The notes below the pieces were generated by a model. The model did no database searches. It had not been told where the DNA came from and saw only the letters and a program-made list of their open reading frames with translations. DNA of 64,000 bases from Taeniopygia guttata (taxonomy: Eukaryota > Chordata > Aves > Passeriformes > Estrildidae): assembly GCF_048771995.1 (NCBI RefSeq), contig NC_133063.1:29107810-29171809 (forward strand), given 5' to 3'. The translations under genes and the position numbers were made by a program. Positions within the stretch are counted from its first letter, which is position 1. Each line of letters starts with the position of its first letter. Shown here piece by piece: positions 55,201 through 64,000 of the stretch.

Positions 55201-58200
55201 TGCAAGCTGAGAACAAATGGAATGGGCATGTGTATAGATGCATTTATACAAAATAACCCAGAACTGGGTTTTTTTGGAATGATTATGTCAGGTAATCAAT
55301 GAGGATGAGATGACTGTGTTCAAAGCAGACTGTCAGCTGACTAACTCAATACGAAGTAATAGGGAAAATGATAGTGTTGAGATGTAACATTCAGAACCAT
55401 CTTATGTACACAATACATTCCAAATATTCCAGCTACTTTCTTGAATAGGTAATGTTCCTACAACTGTAATTGATAGCAACAATAGCCCATGTTAGGATAG
55501 TTAAAAACTGACACCGAAGTAACAACTGATTTATGAACCTTTAGAAACATTCTGTCTATTAACTTACCAGAACTTTCACATCTTTTTCTAAAGCATGTAA
55601 TACTGTCAACTGTCAGAGGCACAACCATGCACTACTGAAGTGACAGGACTGGTCCTATGTGCCAGTTTGTAACCTTTCCATTAAAAAAAGAGTATTAAGA
55701 AGGAAATACTTGCAATACAATCTGAATTATCTCTCTTCAGAATTGGAAAAAAGACTGGGACAGCTTACGCATTATTATTATGTAGAAAACAAGAAAGTAA
55801 CTTAAGTCATGCACTTCCACACAAACAGATTTGAACATTTTGAATCACAAAATTATAAAGACTATTCTCACTCTCAGCAGAACGTTAGTAACCAGCTTAA
55901 TGCTCCCACACTACACACTGACAGTAGACACCGCAGGGAAACTTATAACCAAACTCAACTAACAACATTTTTCACAAGAAAAAACCTGCACAGCACTGTC
56001 AAACTACTTATAAGGTTTCACTTCTTCCTCTCAGAAAAGCACACTTCTTTCTGTCCAAGGATAAAAGGGTTTGTGCAGACATGCTAGAAGAAAATAGTAA
56101 TTACCAGCAAAGAGGTCTTCTCTGTCACCATCCAGCATGATTTCTGCTGGCTTTGGACCATTGGAGTTTGTGCTGAGGTCTTCTGCAGGAAGACTTGCTG
56201 GCTCTGGAGATGAGGGACTTGACTGTATTAAAAAAAAAAAAAAAAAGGGGAAATAATTGTATGAGAACCAGTTGCCATGTGTCAGTATATAAGACTTACT
56301 GCAACGTTGTTTTATTGCAAAGAAACAAAAGAGGATGTACAGAAAGGGAATTCTGTTAGCTATTTCCATTTCCCATTACAAGCACAGCAACAACAACCAA
56401 AAGGTATGAGCTGGTCAACAACTCTTAATTTCTTTGTTTGAGAGAAAAAAAAGTCAACAATTCCTTCAAATTTATTAATGTGAAACAAATGATCTAGAAT
56501 GAGTTTATTACTAATGCCAAATGTAATTTGATTATTAGGTTCCTCCTGGAAGGCTTGGATTTAAATCTGGATTTGTACATAGCCAAAAATCAATCAAGAA
56601 ATCTCCAAGTGCTCTGTGATTGAAAAGAATGTATTAATGCCACACAAATAATTAAAGGCTGCTTGGAGCTATAAGAAATTTTATCAGCTATGCAACAGGA
56701 TTACTGCCACAGAGGATCAAAGGATCACAATGTATTGCACATGGAAGCTGGGCTTGCCACAGATACAATTTTTATAATTCATTGAAGACTACAACTTGCC
56801 CAGTTGAAGACACTAAGGAAAACTAAAGCAATATTGAAGCTGGGCCACAAATGAGTATGTGTTACACCTAATATATTGCCAAAGGTTTTAAGCAATTTTA
56901 CAACTCAGGAGTAGCGTATTTCAGAAGAAATGTTCTGTCTCTCCTGCCAGTGTGGTGTAGAAGGGCAAGTTCAAAACCTTGTATTCCAACTAGAACAGAA
57001 AAGCATGGAAATGCTTGATTTCTCAATGCTTGAGTTCAAGAAGTTTAAGGTTTCATCAGCAAAAGCAGTTCTTCACTGAAACATCATAGGTACTCATTTC
57101 AAACGACTTTTGCTGCTAGTCAGCTTTGAACAGCAATCCATTTACATTTTGATAGACTGGAGTTTTAGGACACAGTGGAGTCCCACACTGCCAGAGATGC
57201 AGAATGTATGTAGGTTTGTGCTTGTCAAGTCATTGCCATGAAAAAAAAAAAGAAGAAAAAAGCCTTCCTGAATCTTTACAGCACATCAGCAGAGAGCTTT
57301 CTGCTTTATCACTTAATTATGGTCTTGCTCAATGAATAGTGGAAGAGAGCCTTGGAGAATGCTTATACGTTCAAGCTATTCCCTCAGTCTATCTTCCCAG
57401 TTTTATTGGAAGTAGCTATTTCAGTTACTAATTGTTATTTTTGACTATACCTAGCTTCTAATCACAAAACTATTCTATCAGACACAAAATTCACTTTGAA
57501 CACTTAAATCTGATCAACCCATGCCTAAAGTTACAAGTTAACCAAAGGTCAATACAGAGGTATTCCCACTTTAAAGAAAGATAAGAGATTCCTCTAAGAA
57601 TGGCTATAAATACATACCGCCAAGTCTCTTTCTGTTACTGAGCCAGGAAAGATCCTGTCCAATGGCACAGTTAAAGCAAATATTTCTGCACTGGATACCA
57701 GGCTTCATAGCTGTAGTTAGTAGAGCAGTTACAGGCAGCTCTCTCCAAACTCCATATTGAGAATATTTGCAAACAGCAAGGACTTAAACAGACCTTATGG
57801 GCACCTCAGAAATCTGAAGGGCAAAGCTGATCAGATGGATATCCCATACCATAACCATGCTCAGCAAAGCTATGGTGAAGAAGGAGGATGGAGAGGATAG
57901 CTAGACTTAGAACATTTGTCTAAGTCACCATTACACTTCTCTCTTCCTGGATATGGCTAAGCACGGGCCTGTCCATGGAAGAGGTGAATAAATGCAACTT
58001 TTATTTCACCCATTAAATTCTCTTCATCTCTGTCCACTGCTCTTCTCATTTTCTCCCTTCCAATTCTTCTCTCCCATGCCAGGGGGAGTCATGAATGCCA
58101 GACAGAAATAAACTTCAACAAGCTGACAGGTGAATAAAGCCCCTACTGGTCTATTAATCTTTCTGCAGGTCTTTGGTTTTTCAAACATCTATGTTCTCAA

Positions 58201-61200
58201 ACAAGATGAATTAAGAATGGGATTAAATATATTCACGAAGAGTTGTGACTTTATAAGAAAAAGACAATGTGTAGAAGCATCTTAAAAATTATTCATGGTC
58301 TGAACACTGCATCAGCTTGTTTAAGAGTTTTGCAGTGAAGTATAGTTTCTTCTCTTAAAAATGGGCATAGTTCTCAGGGAACTACAAAAACCCAGCAAGG
58401 CACAACCCTTATGTATCAAAAACTGAGTTAATAATTTCTAATAACCTCATTATTTTGCACAGCCAGTGGGTCAGACAGTGCTATCCAGCCTCTCAAAAAC
58501 CAAAAAAGCATCTATGCCTGCTAACAATATATAAAGCTGTTTCAGTTACAGTCTTCTATGGATGAGAGCTAGAAGACACGACCCCAGCTTTGCTTCTTTA
58601 TCTCTACAAAATACAGCTAAACTGGCCAATGAAAATGCCTGTCAAAGGAGTCAGTACTTAGTGCAGTGAAAATCTCTTTATCGGACAAGACATGGAGATG
58701 AGACTAACAAAAATCTCATGGCCCAGACAAACAGCATAGCCATTTAGAAACTTTATACTTACTCAATGCCAGGGATTCACAAAATGTCACAAACACATCC
58801 ATTTCCTGAAATGTACACAGCTGTGAAATTTCTGAACAAGTCCTGATCTGAAGGTTTGGTGAAGCCTCCAATAACTGAGATACTCAATGGCCAGGACATC
58901 CAGGTATGTAGGACAGTCAGGATCCTGTCACGTTTTTCTTGAAAACATGTTTCTGGTAAGATGCTCATGGGCCCATTCCAATTTACAATGTCAATAACAA
59001 GCTCTATTTTCTGTTATTTTATTGTTCATTACACCTGGAGGCAACAACCAAGTATTTTACAGCTCTGACTTATGAAGAAACAAGAACAAGATCTTGCATT
59101 TTCTGCTGGTTGAAATGATAGCTCTAGACATTAGAACATCCTCCTTTCTCTTAATAGTAGGGTACCCCCCCCAACTAGTTCTGCTTGCATGAGCCCCACC
59201 TAGCTTCCCTCAATCAAAACATAAAGGGCTGACAAAAGGTGGCCATCATAATATTGTAGTTGTTCAGGTTAACCCAGCTCACTGTCTGAAACAGGGTTAC
59301 TGGTGCTCACAAATCACAGTGTGGGCAGAGATAATACACTCAACAGCAGGACAGTGTCATTTGCAGCAGGAAGCAAGATGATACAAGCAGCCACATTGGA
59401 ATGAATTTCCACATACTTCCATTACAGCCTGGCTTTAACATTAAGCAATCAGACACACATTTTCAGCAGAATTACACCAATCAATCTTGGATACAGACCT
59501 AGCTTTCTGCAAAGATGTAGTACAGTATTGAAGGACTTAGTGCTTTCCTCTCTGACATTCCAATGGGAGCTTTACTGCTTCCACAGTAATGGCCACTGAT
59601 AAATTGAGTGGATATTATTAAAGCCATCTGAACTTCTGTGGCTATCTAGTGTTTTGCCTCATGTACAAAAACCAAACAGATACTGCAAATCTTCGACATA
59701 AACTCATAAACTGGCAATGAGATTATTGCACACCCTACCCTAAATGACAGTCCTTGATAAATTACCACATCTACTGCTTACTGATTATTTTCAAGTTTCT
59801 CCATGTAATTTTCAATTTAAAAATACCCACCAACAAACAGGAGTATGGGAATGTAAATGTACGTTTTAATGAGTAGATGGCAGCCTAGGTTCCTGTGTTC
59901 ACATGGCATCCTTCATGAAAGACAGACTGGCAATACAGAGATAAGTGAGAAGTTTAGGGAAATTGAAATAAGAAACGGTGCAATATATAAACAAGGAAGA
60001 TTACAAAGACACAGACTGGTTTATGAAGGAGAAAGAAGGTAGAAATGGTGAAAAGAGAGTAACAGCGACCATTTTTTTCAGAAAATCTATTGTATATCTT
60101 ACACATATGTCACCAGATTTGACTTTCATGCAATTGTTTGTGGACCCTTCTAATGGGAGCAGAATACACAGACAGCAAATTAGCACTCTGTTGATTAAAC
60201 TTATAATAGGGAGTGATTCTTCTCATAATGCAGAAGTAAATTCCAGAACTTCTTGCTGTGCAAATCATGGACACTCTTTTAATAAAAAACAAAACAACAA
60301 TCAAAAAAACCCAAAAACTCAAAAAAACCCACATCACAAAAAAGTAGTAATTAAAAAAACCCTAAAAAACAAAACACCAAAAAAAACCAAAAAACCAAAC
60401 AACAAAAAAACCCCACCAAACCCCCCAAAAACACCAAAACAAAACCCCACCAAAATCCATGCACTTGAAATTTTACCAAGTAGATGAGTCTACCCAGACC
60501 TCAGGAAGACACTGAGCTACACAAACTTCATCCCTATGACAGCAGAACAGATGCCAACCAGCACATATATATAATAGCCAGCAATATTATTCACATGGAA
60601 CTTAAAACTGATTATCACTGTAAATGCAATTTTGGCTTAAACTATTTACATGATTCATCCTGGCTGTTCTCACTAATGAAAGCTACTCTGGCAACTAAAG
60701 GGAAACCTCTCAGTAACCCTGAATGTAAGAGAGGCAGTTGTCCAGACTCACAATATAGCTGGCACAATGAAAACAAAATAATCATTCTCATTCTACTATT
60801 CATAAGCCTTGTGGATATCTGACAATAAAATGAGCATTCCATCAGCTCAGACAAGTTGCTGCCCAACCTGGTTCCCAGTTCATTGGTGTCCTAAGACCAC
60901 AGGAAGGAAGAGTTCTCATTCTCTGCCATACAGCAAATTTTCAAGTCTTAAAATGTGTTTCCACTGCACCCCAGAAATCCCAGTTGTTACACCCCAGTGA
61001 GATCTAATGTTTTATTTTCTACAGTTGAGAGTGTTTTAAATTCAAGGCATTAACTTTTTTACAACACGCATAGAGAAAATATTCTCCATTTGAATCCACA
61101 GAAGTAACTAAGCTTCTCTACTTAAATGCTACATATTTGCCATTCACAATTTACACGGAATGCATTTTTTTTTCAAAAGCAATTTAGCCTGTGTTTTCCA

Positions 61201-63294
61201 AATGGAGACTTTGTTAATATGGAAGCTATTTGAAAGGTGTATTAGAAAACACACAGCTTTTCCACCGCACAATCAAATTTTAGACAGGAAAGGCGCAGCA
61301 CACGTTTTGTGAACTGCCAAGAGAATGAAAGCAAGATAAAATAGGAAGGAACTGAAATTAATCATGCTAAAAGCAAACAGACCAAAATAAACCAGTTGGG
61401 AACTCTTTCAAAGTACCAAAGCCCTCATGTACTTTGAGTTTGGACCTCAGTGTCCTTTGTCACACTCTCACTTCTGGTATCAGCAACCAAATACATTATT
61501 AACTACAAAAAGCATGACCCCATTCTGTTGTTACTATACAACTCCCACTGGCCTTTATAATCAGTTTGTCAATGAGTATTTACCAGATTAAAGTAACAGT
61601 CAAGACAAAAGTTTAACTAGGCCTACATCATCAGACAATCATTTTTCTCTGGACTATGGTACTCTATACACTGAATCCACCAATTGATATTCAAGCTAGT
61701 AAGAAGTCCAAAGTCAACTTTCATTACCTCTTCCTTCCAAATTTGCAGGAAAATCACAAGACTCAGGCAGTGCCCTAAATGCTGATGTCAGGAAAAGCTT
61801 ACTGACACAGCTTTTAAAAGCTTCTCTTTAAGCAACAAGGCTTCCCCTTTCCACTTAGAGACTCTATCCCAAACAGACTGTGTACACCAACAAAGCAGCA
61901 TAGTGGAATTGTCAGCAATTGATACAAAGCCCGTTTCTTTCCCAACGTTTGCAGTAAGAGGAGTTTCAGTAACTTTTTTATCTCATGGTAACAGTGATTT
62001 GGACACTACATCTATCTTATCTCCTGCAGCTTTAGTTCCAGACCACATCAATAAAAACATTGTTTGCGTTACACTGCAGTCTTTCTCCATGAACTGAAAA
62101 AGACTCCAGTAATACACACTTTGTCACACAGAGATGCACAGAAGTCTACTCATGCAATTCTTGTCAACTGCAGATTCACATAATTTCTTATTCCTTCAGT
62201 GCATTTTTTTCCACAGATCTTGTTCTATCAATGCACAGATTATGCATCTATAAAAAGAAAGTAGCTCGAGAAAAGTTACTTTAAAATACATTTAAAACCC
62301 TCTTTGTATACTGCAGGTTTTTTTTTGTTAAGGACAGACAATAGCCAGAGTAAAACCAAAGAAACATGCACCAATCCTATTTCTGTAAAAGTCAGGGACA
62401 GAAAACTCTTCTGGAAAAGAGGACCAGAACAATTTTCTTTTTAAATCTATTCACAGTAGGAATAAAGTTCTTCCAGAAGATACTGGCAAGATACATAGGT
62501 GGAACGTGACCACAATAACGTGCCAAAAAGGCTCCCACTACAACGAATGAACATATAAGTATTTCTCATGTCTCCTCATGCTTCTTTCCCAGCAGGTCCC
62601 AGCAGCCACCGCAGCCCAGCACTGCGTCGGCTCCCTTGGAAGAAACCTCAGAGACAAATATGTTTCTACAAGATTTGGACACTGAAATGGAGTGAAGTCT
62701 CGGAAAGAGGCCAAACAAAGAAAATGGGTCGTTATTAATCCACTCAAAGTCTAAGGCGGAGACACACACACACCCCCACACCCACATAACCCAGAGAAAC
62801 TGGAAAGAGCTACGGTGAGAATATTTTCCTGCCAGCACAAGAAGAGGATCCAAGAAGGGAAAACGGAGGTACTTGGAGAAAAGAGTTTTGAGCTTCTCTT
62901 GGCAGCAAAAATCCCTGCTCTCCGTGAGGGAAGCACCGAGTAGCCGAAGCAGAGGTGGGAAGTGGGGCCGCGGCCGGAAGCCAGGTTGGCAGGGGCAGCG
63001 GCGTGAGGGGGAGTGAGGGGGAGTGAGGGGCAGGAGTGAGGGGGCCCCGGGCAGGACCGAAGCACCGGCGGTCTGAGGGGCGGCCTGAGGGGCAGGTGAG
63101 GGGAAAAGGGAGGGTGCAGGGGGGGAGGGCCCCGGGCCGGCCAGCGGGCGCAGAGCCTGCAGCGGAGGGCGAGCTCTCCTCCTCACCTCCAGAGTGGACA
63201 CGGTGCTGGTGAAGAGATCCTCGCCGTCCTCCAGCTCTTCGAGGTCGCTGGGACGCGTTTCCCCCAGCGGCGGCGGCTCCCGCTCCGCCGCCAT
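34152..63294 (-). CDS. SNX2: Sorting nexin-2, complete 15-exon coding region
   Basis: Sorting nexin-2 is a PX-BAR protein of early endosomes. With SNX1 and SNX5/SNX6 it forms the ESCPE-1 (retromer-associated) coat that binds phosphoinositides, bends membrane into tubules and returns cargo such as the mannose-6-phosphate receptor to the Golgi. Joined minus-strand exons: 63294-63187, 56222-56105, 48918-48755, 47609-47543, 47333-47290, 47205-47064, 43872-43794, 42588-42513, 41275-41162, 40944-40851, 39190-38985, 37956-37813, 35261-35181, 35073-35002, 34202-34152. They total 1560 nt (519 residues plus stop) with every phase matching. Layout: acidic N-terminus with two EDLF motifs (residues about 25-28 and 72-75), PX domain about 140-270 with KRRFSDF and the PPAPEKS loop, BAR coiled coil about 300-519. 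In the SNX1/2 family the acidic DLF motifs bind the SNX27 FERM domain. Identification is by recalled similarity to human SNX2, near-identical across most exons. All introns are GT-AG except the one after exon 13. Confidence 0.97.
35002..35073 (-). CDS. SNX2: SNX2 exon 14 (residues 480-503)
   Basis: Encodes [20 protein letters not shown] and TQQQ, the last long BAR helix. Acceptor TTAACAG, donor GTAAGA. Confidence 0.95.
35181..35261 (-). CDS. SNX2: SNX2 exon 13 (residues 453-479), GC donor
   Basis: Encodes [20 protein letters not shown] and KEVGRFE. The acceptor is TGCCAG. The downstream donor reads GAG|GCATGT, a GC rather than GT donor, and the next intron is only 107 bp. The homologous protein junction (GRFE-KERV) requires this exact position. 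Confidence 0.94.
35262..37812 (-). other. SNX2 intron 12
   Basis: 2551 bp between exons 12 and 13, AT-rich. No repeat or additional exon recognised; a short TATATA/CACATA-rich run lies near 37390. Confidence 0.6.
37813..37956 (-). CDS. SNX2: SNX2 exon 12 (residues 405-452)
   Basis: Encodes [20 protein letters not shown] then QKKREAEAK and ends EEIKE. It lies in the BAR domain, at the basic concave face. Acceptor TCACAG, donor GTAATG. More diverged from the human protein than its neighbours (for example [12 protein letters not shown]). Confidence 0.95.
38985..39190 (-). CDS. SNX2: SNX2 exon 11 (residues 336-404)
   Basis: The longest coding exon (206 nt). It runs from [16 protein letters not shown] through [18 protein letters not shown] to YIRLIAAVK and forms BAR helix 1/2. 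Acceptor TTTCAG, donor GTGAGT. Confidence 0.96.
40190..40245. repeat. T/G-rich tract ending in a T run
   Basis: TTGTGGTTTGTTTGG pattern followed by a T run of about 16, within an SNX2 intron. Confidence 0.7.
40851..40944 (-). CDS. SNX2: SNX2 exon 10 (residues 305-336)
   Basis: Encodes [20 protein letters not shown] through CHRK, the start of the BAR-domain coiled coil. Acceptor TGTCAG, donor GTAACT, ends with one base of a split Glu codon. Confidence 0.95.
41162..41275 (-). CDS. SNX2: SNX2 exon 9 (residues 267-304)
   Basis: Encodes [20 protein letters not shown] and [18 protein letters not shown]. This is the PX-BAR linker containing the amphipathic helix that helps SNX1/2 insert into membrane in this family. 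Acceptor TTCCAG, donor GTAAGA. Confidence 0.95.
42513..42588 (-). CDS. SNX2: SNX2 exon 8 (residues 241-266)
   Basis: Encodes [20 protein letters not shown] and LESSE, the C-terminal helix of the PX domain. Acceptor ATCATAG, donor GTATTT, phase 0 at the end. Confidence 0.95.
43545..43571 (-). other. SNX2: Candidate 27-nt in-frame SNX2 microexon
   Basis: Between exons 7 and 8 the minus strand reads TTGTTTCAG, 27 nt, then GTAAGTAAG. Inserted between the phase-2 end of exon 7 and the start of exon 8, it keeps frame and adds nine residues, LKIKIAEVR, giving [19 protein letters not shown] inside the PX domain without a stop. The 519-residue form I know from human lacks it, so it would be an alternative or lineage-specific exon. 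Both splice sites are good; expression is unproven and a chance match is possible. Confidence 0.5.
43794..43872 (-). CDS. SNX2: SNX2 exon 7 (residues 215-241)
   Basis: Encodes [20 protein letters not shown] then RRAALE, ending with AG of a split Arg codon (phase 2). It supplies the PX helix with the EKRRAALE basic motif. Donor GTAATG. A candidate microexon follows in the next intron. Confidence 0.95.
43873..47063 (-). other. SNX2 intron 6
   Basis: 3191 bp of AT-rich intron sequence. No transposon or RNA gene recognised; short open frames here have no family resemblance. Confidence 0.6.
47064..47205 (-). CDS. SNX2: SNX2 exon 6 (residues 168-215), PX core
   Basis: Encodes [20 protein letters not shown] followed by [11 protein letters not shown] and [10 protein letters not shown]. 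It holds the basic RRFSDF motif that binds the 3-phosphate of PI3P in PX domains and the proline-rich membrane loop. Acceptor AAAAAG (minus-strand TTTTTTAAG, a weak polypyrimidine end), donor GTAAGT. Confidence 0.95.
47290..47333 (-). CDS. SNX2: SNX2 exon 5 (residues 153-167)
   Basis: A 44-nt exon encoding [15 protein letters not shown], a PX-domain beta strand. Acceptor CTTACAG, donor GTAGGC. It is separated from exon 6 by an intron of only 84 bp. Confidence 0.93.
47543..47609 (-). CDS. SNX2: SNX2 exon 4 (residues 131-153)
   Basis: Encodes [20 protein letters not shown] and KV plus one base. This is the first beta strand of the PX domain. Acceptor TTCCTAG, donor GTAAGT. Human SNX2 has Gly where this copy has Asn in EINVSDPE (from memory). 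Confidence 0.94.
47610..48754 (-). other. SNX2 intron 3
   Basis: 1145 bp. Contains one short CR1 3' end (47800-47887) and otherwise unique-looking sequence. Confidence 0.6.
47800..47887 (+). repeat. Short CR1 3' end
   Basis: Shows the CR1 terminal phrase pattern AGACTCAAATGATCCTAAAG, CTTTTCCAAACTAAACAGTC and CTGTGATTTC. Only the last part of a LINE remains. Confidence 0.7.
48755..48918 (-). CDS. SNX2: SNX2 exon 3 (residues 76-130)
   Basis: Encodes [16 protein letters not shown] through to FDRSREE, a Pro/Thr/Ser-rich linker with repeated TP and SP sites (probable phosphosites, inferred). Acceptor ATCTAG, donor GTATGC, ends in phase 0. Confidence 0.95.
49758..50405 (-). repeat. CR1 LINE fragment in SNX2 intron 2
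   Basis: Minus-oriented CR1 3' region, recognisable by TTGGATAACCTGTGCCAGTG, CAAACAAATACA-interrupted mid-part and CAACCCAGGTGTGGCTTCAA. It lies in the same orientation as SNX2 transcription. Confidence 0.8.
50799..50846. repeat. (TA)n/(CATA)n microsatellite
   Basis: About 48 bp of TATA with regularly spaced C (TATACATATATA pattern), likely polymorphic. Confidence 0.9.
51855..51935. repeat. T/G-rich low-complexity tract
   Basis: About 80 bp of TTTTGG/TTTGTG motifs in SNX2 intron 2. Confidence 0.7.
53035..53112. repeat. A/C-rich low-complexity tract
   Basis: About 78 bp of A runs broken by C runs, with the block AAAAAAACCCCACAAAAC present twice. Confidence 0.85.
56105..56222 (-). CDS. SNX2: SNX2 exon 2 (residues 37-76)
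   Basis: Starts [10 protein letters not shown] after acceptor AATACAG, which is preceded by an almost pure T run of about 17 (minus strand). Ends DREDLFA plus one base (phase 1), donor GTAATT. Carries the second acidic DLF motif of the disordered N-terminus. Confidence 0.95.
60280..60456. repeat. Long A/C-rich low-complexity tract
   Basis: The longest tract of this kind, about 177 bp, directly after an AATAAA-like sequence. It produces a spurious Lys/Asn/Pro/Thr open frame. Confidence 0.85.
62762..62787. repeat. Short (CA)n microsatellite
   Basis: ACACACACACACCCCCACAC pattern, about 26 bp. Confidence 0.8.
63002..63042. repeat. GAGTGAGGGG short tandem repeat
   Basis: About four imperfect 10-bp GAGTGAGGGG units in the GC-rich start of SNX2 intron 1. 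Confidence 0.75.
63187..63294 (-). CDS. SNX2: SNX2 exon 1 (residues 1-36), start codon
   Basis: Begins [11 protein letters not shown] and ends at STLE, with donor GTGAGG immediately after GAG (phase 0). The start has a good context, A at -3 and G at +4, and lies inside a YY1-type AAGATGGCGGC motif. It contains the first acidic DLF motif (GEDLFTS). The frame stays open upstream to an ATG at 63516, but that stretch is the GC-rich promoter array and encodes only Pro/Ala/Arg/Gly repeats, so the MAAEREP start that matches the family is preferred. Confidence 0.95.
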
Positions 63295-63297
63295 CTT
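63287..63297 (-). promoter_or_regulatory. YY1-type motif over the SNX2 start codon
   Basis: Minus-strand AAGATGGCGGC, the classic YY1 consensus, includes the ATG itself. YY1 sites at this position are known for many TATA-less vertebrate promoters and usually place transcription start just upstream. Confidence 0.6.
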
Positions 63298-63320
63298 CCC
63301 CTCCGGCCCGGCCCCCGCGC

Positions 63321-63355
63321 TCACGTGACCACCCACCGCCCCGCCGGCACGTGAC
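63321..63355. promoter_or_regulatory. Paired CACGTG E-boxes upstream of SNX2
   Basis: TCACGTGAC at 63321-63329 and GGCACGTGACC at 63346-63355, 27 and about 52 bp before the start codon. The extended TCACGTGAC form matches sites bound by USF and by TFEB/TFE3/MITF (CLEAR-type). Binding is inferred only. Confidence 0.6.
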
Positions 63356-63359
63356 CGCG

Positions 63360-63496
63360 GCGGGGCGGGGCGGGGCCGGGCGGGGCGGGGCGGGGCCGGG
63401 CGGGGCCGGGCGGGGCCGGGCGGGGCCGGGCGGGGCCGGGCGGGGCCGGGCGGGGCGGGGCGGGGCCGGGCGGGGCCGGGCGGGGCCGGGCGGGGC
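63360..63496. repeat. GC-rich 5/10-bp tandem array in SNX2 promoter
   Basis: About 137 bp made only of GGGGC and GGGGCCGGGC units on the plus strand, roughly 65-200 bp upstream of the SNX2 ATG. It provides dense Sp1-like GC boxes and G runs able to form quadruplexes. The G-rich strand is the template strand for SNX2. Length is likely polymorphic and assembly-sensitive. Confidence 0.9.
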
Positions 63497-63519
63497 GTCT
63501 CTCGAGGCCCCGCCACAGC

Positions 63520-64000
63520 CCCTTCCCCATCCTCAGCCTCTTATGCTTCTCAAGAAGAGGTAAAGAAGACAGAATTCCCTAAGTTAGCTTGGTCATTTTT
63601 GGTCACTCTTTAAGAAGGGTATGTGAGAAGTTTAGATTCTTTGATTCAAAGTAGCATTGTAATTATAGTCGGGCTAAAGAGATTTGTGGCTGCAGAAACC
63701 TATTACAGGTTTGGGGGTTTTTTTGGTTTTGTTTTTGTGGGGTTTTTTTTGTTTTGTTTTGGTTTGGTGGGGTTTTTTGTTTGTTTGTTTCTTTTTGTTT
63801 TTGTTTTTTTGTGTCAAAGACGTCAAGAAATAACCCAAAGATAACTATAGGACCTGGATTTTTAACTAACCGAGGTTCGAGGTTGACAAACTGGATTAGT
63901 AAATCTGTGTAGAAAAAGAACCAAAATTAAAGAAAAGCTTTCAAAAAAATAAATTGGAAAATAATTAATGCTGCAGAAAAATTTAGGAGGACTGCAAAAA
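63520..64000. other. Intergenic DNA upstream of SNX2
   Basis: AT-rich sequence after the abrupt end of the GC-rich promoter. Apart from the T/G tract, no gene or repeat is seen up to the window edge. Confidence 0.5.
63705..63816. repeat. T/G-rich low-complexity tract upstream of SNX2
   Basis: About 112 bp of T runs separated by G or GG, between the SNX2 promoter and the right edge. Confidence 0.85.

Larger units (their letters stand above)
48919..56104 (-). other. SNX2 intron 2
   Basis: 7186 bp. Holds a CR1 fragment (49758-50405), a TA/CA microsatellite, a T/G tract and an A/C tract, listed separately. The remainder is AT-rich sequence without recognised features. Confidence 0.65.
56223..63186 (-). 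other. SNX2 intron 1
   Basis: 6964 bp. Contains a long A/C-rich tract (60280-60456), a (CA)n run at 62762-62787 and the GC-rich promoter-proximal part after about 62940. No internal exon or transposon recognised. Confidence 0.65.
62940..63520 (-). promoter_or_regulatory. SNX2: SNX2 CpG-rich promoter region
   Basis: A block of very high GC and CpG content surrounding exon 1, in strong contrast with the AT-rich flanks. No TATA box is seen near the start. It contains two CACGTG motifs (63321-63329 and 63346-63355), a YY1-type motif at the ATG and a GC-rich tandem array with many Sp1-like GGGCGG boxes. This is typical of a housekeeping-gene promoter; the transcription start was not located. Confidence 0.8.

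Noticed and set aside
59978..60487. 169-codon plus-strand open frame rich in Lys, Asn, Pro and Thr
   Set aside because: More than a third is the A/C low-complexity tract, and the rest resembles no protein I know.
62566..63516. 316-codon minus-strand open frame as one protein
   Set aside because: It is SNX2 exon 1 plus upstream GC repeat and read-through into intron 1. The family sequence ends at the GTGAGG donor.
1..64000. CRISPR arrays, operons or other prokaryotic-type systems
   Set aside because: No regularly spaced repeats or dense coding; exon-intron structure and CR1 repeats show vertebrate nuclear DNA.

Overview
The window looks like nuclear DNA of a bird, probably a passerine. It is AT-rich with sparse short exons, carries many CR1 LINE fragments ending in the typical ATTCTATG-like tail, two solo avian-type ERV LTRs, and a tRNA-Ile/CR1-tailed SINE resembling TguSINE1 of songbirds. 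No prokaryotic or organellar features are present. The clade is inferred from repeats and protein similarity recalled from knowledge, not from a database search.

Two protein-coding genes are supported, both on the minus strand and both sorting nexins. SNX2 is complete: 15 coding exons between 63294 (ATG) and 34152 (TAG). All splice phases close and the predicted protein is 519 residues, the length I recall for human SNX2. Downstream of it, about 7.7 kb away, only the first coding exon of SNX24 is visible (26497-26438); the rest should lie off the left edge, so positions 1-26437 are treated as SNX24 intron 1. The tandem SNX2-SNX24 order matches the vertebrate arrangement I know.

Layout: 1-26437, SNX24 intron 1 with CR1 copies, a 403-bp solo LTR inserted into a CR1, an ancient CR1/L3-like piece and A/C-rich tracts; 26240-26660, CpG-rich SNX24 promoter; 26810-33720, intergenic DNA with a CR1, a second solo LTR (467 bp, perfect 6-bp target duplication) and the SINE; 33741-63294, SNX2 from its poly(A) signal to its start codon; 62940-63520, SNX2 CpG-rich promoter with a GC-rich tandem array; 63520-64000, upstream DNA with a T/G-rich tract.

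SNX2 is a PX-BAR subunit of the endosomal ESCPE-1/retromer-SNX coat; SNX24 is a small PX-only phosphoinositide-binding protein. Both promoters carry two CACGTG motifs beside a YY1-like ATGGCGGC motif at or near the start codon. The observation I rate highest is a candidate 27-nt in-frame microexon inside the SNX2 PX domain (43545-43571). No wholly new biological system was found.
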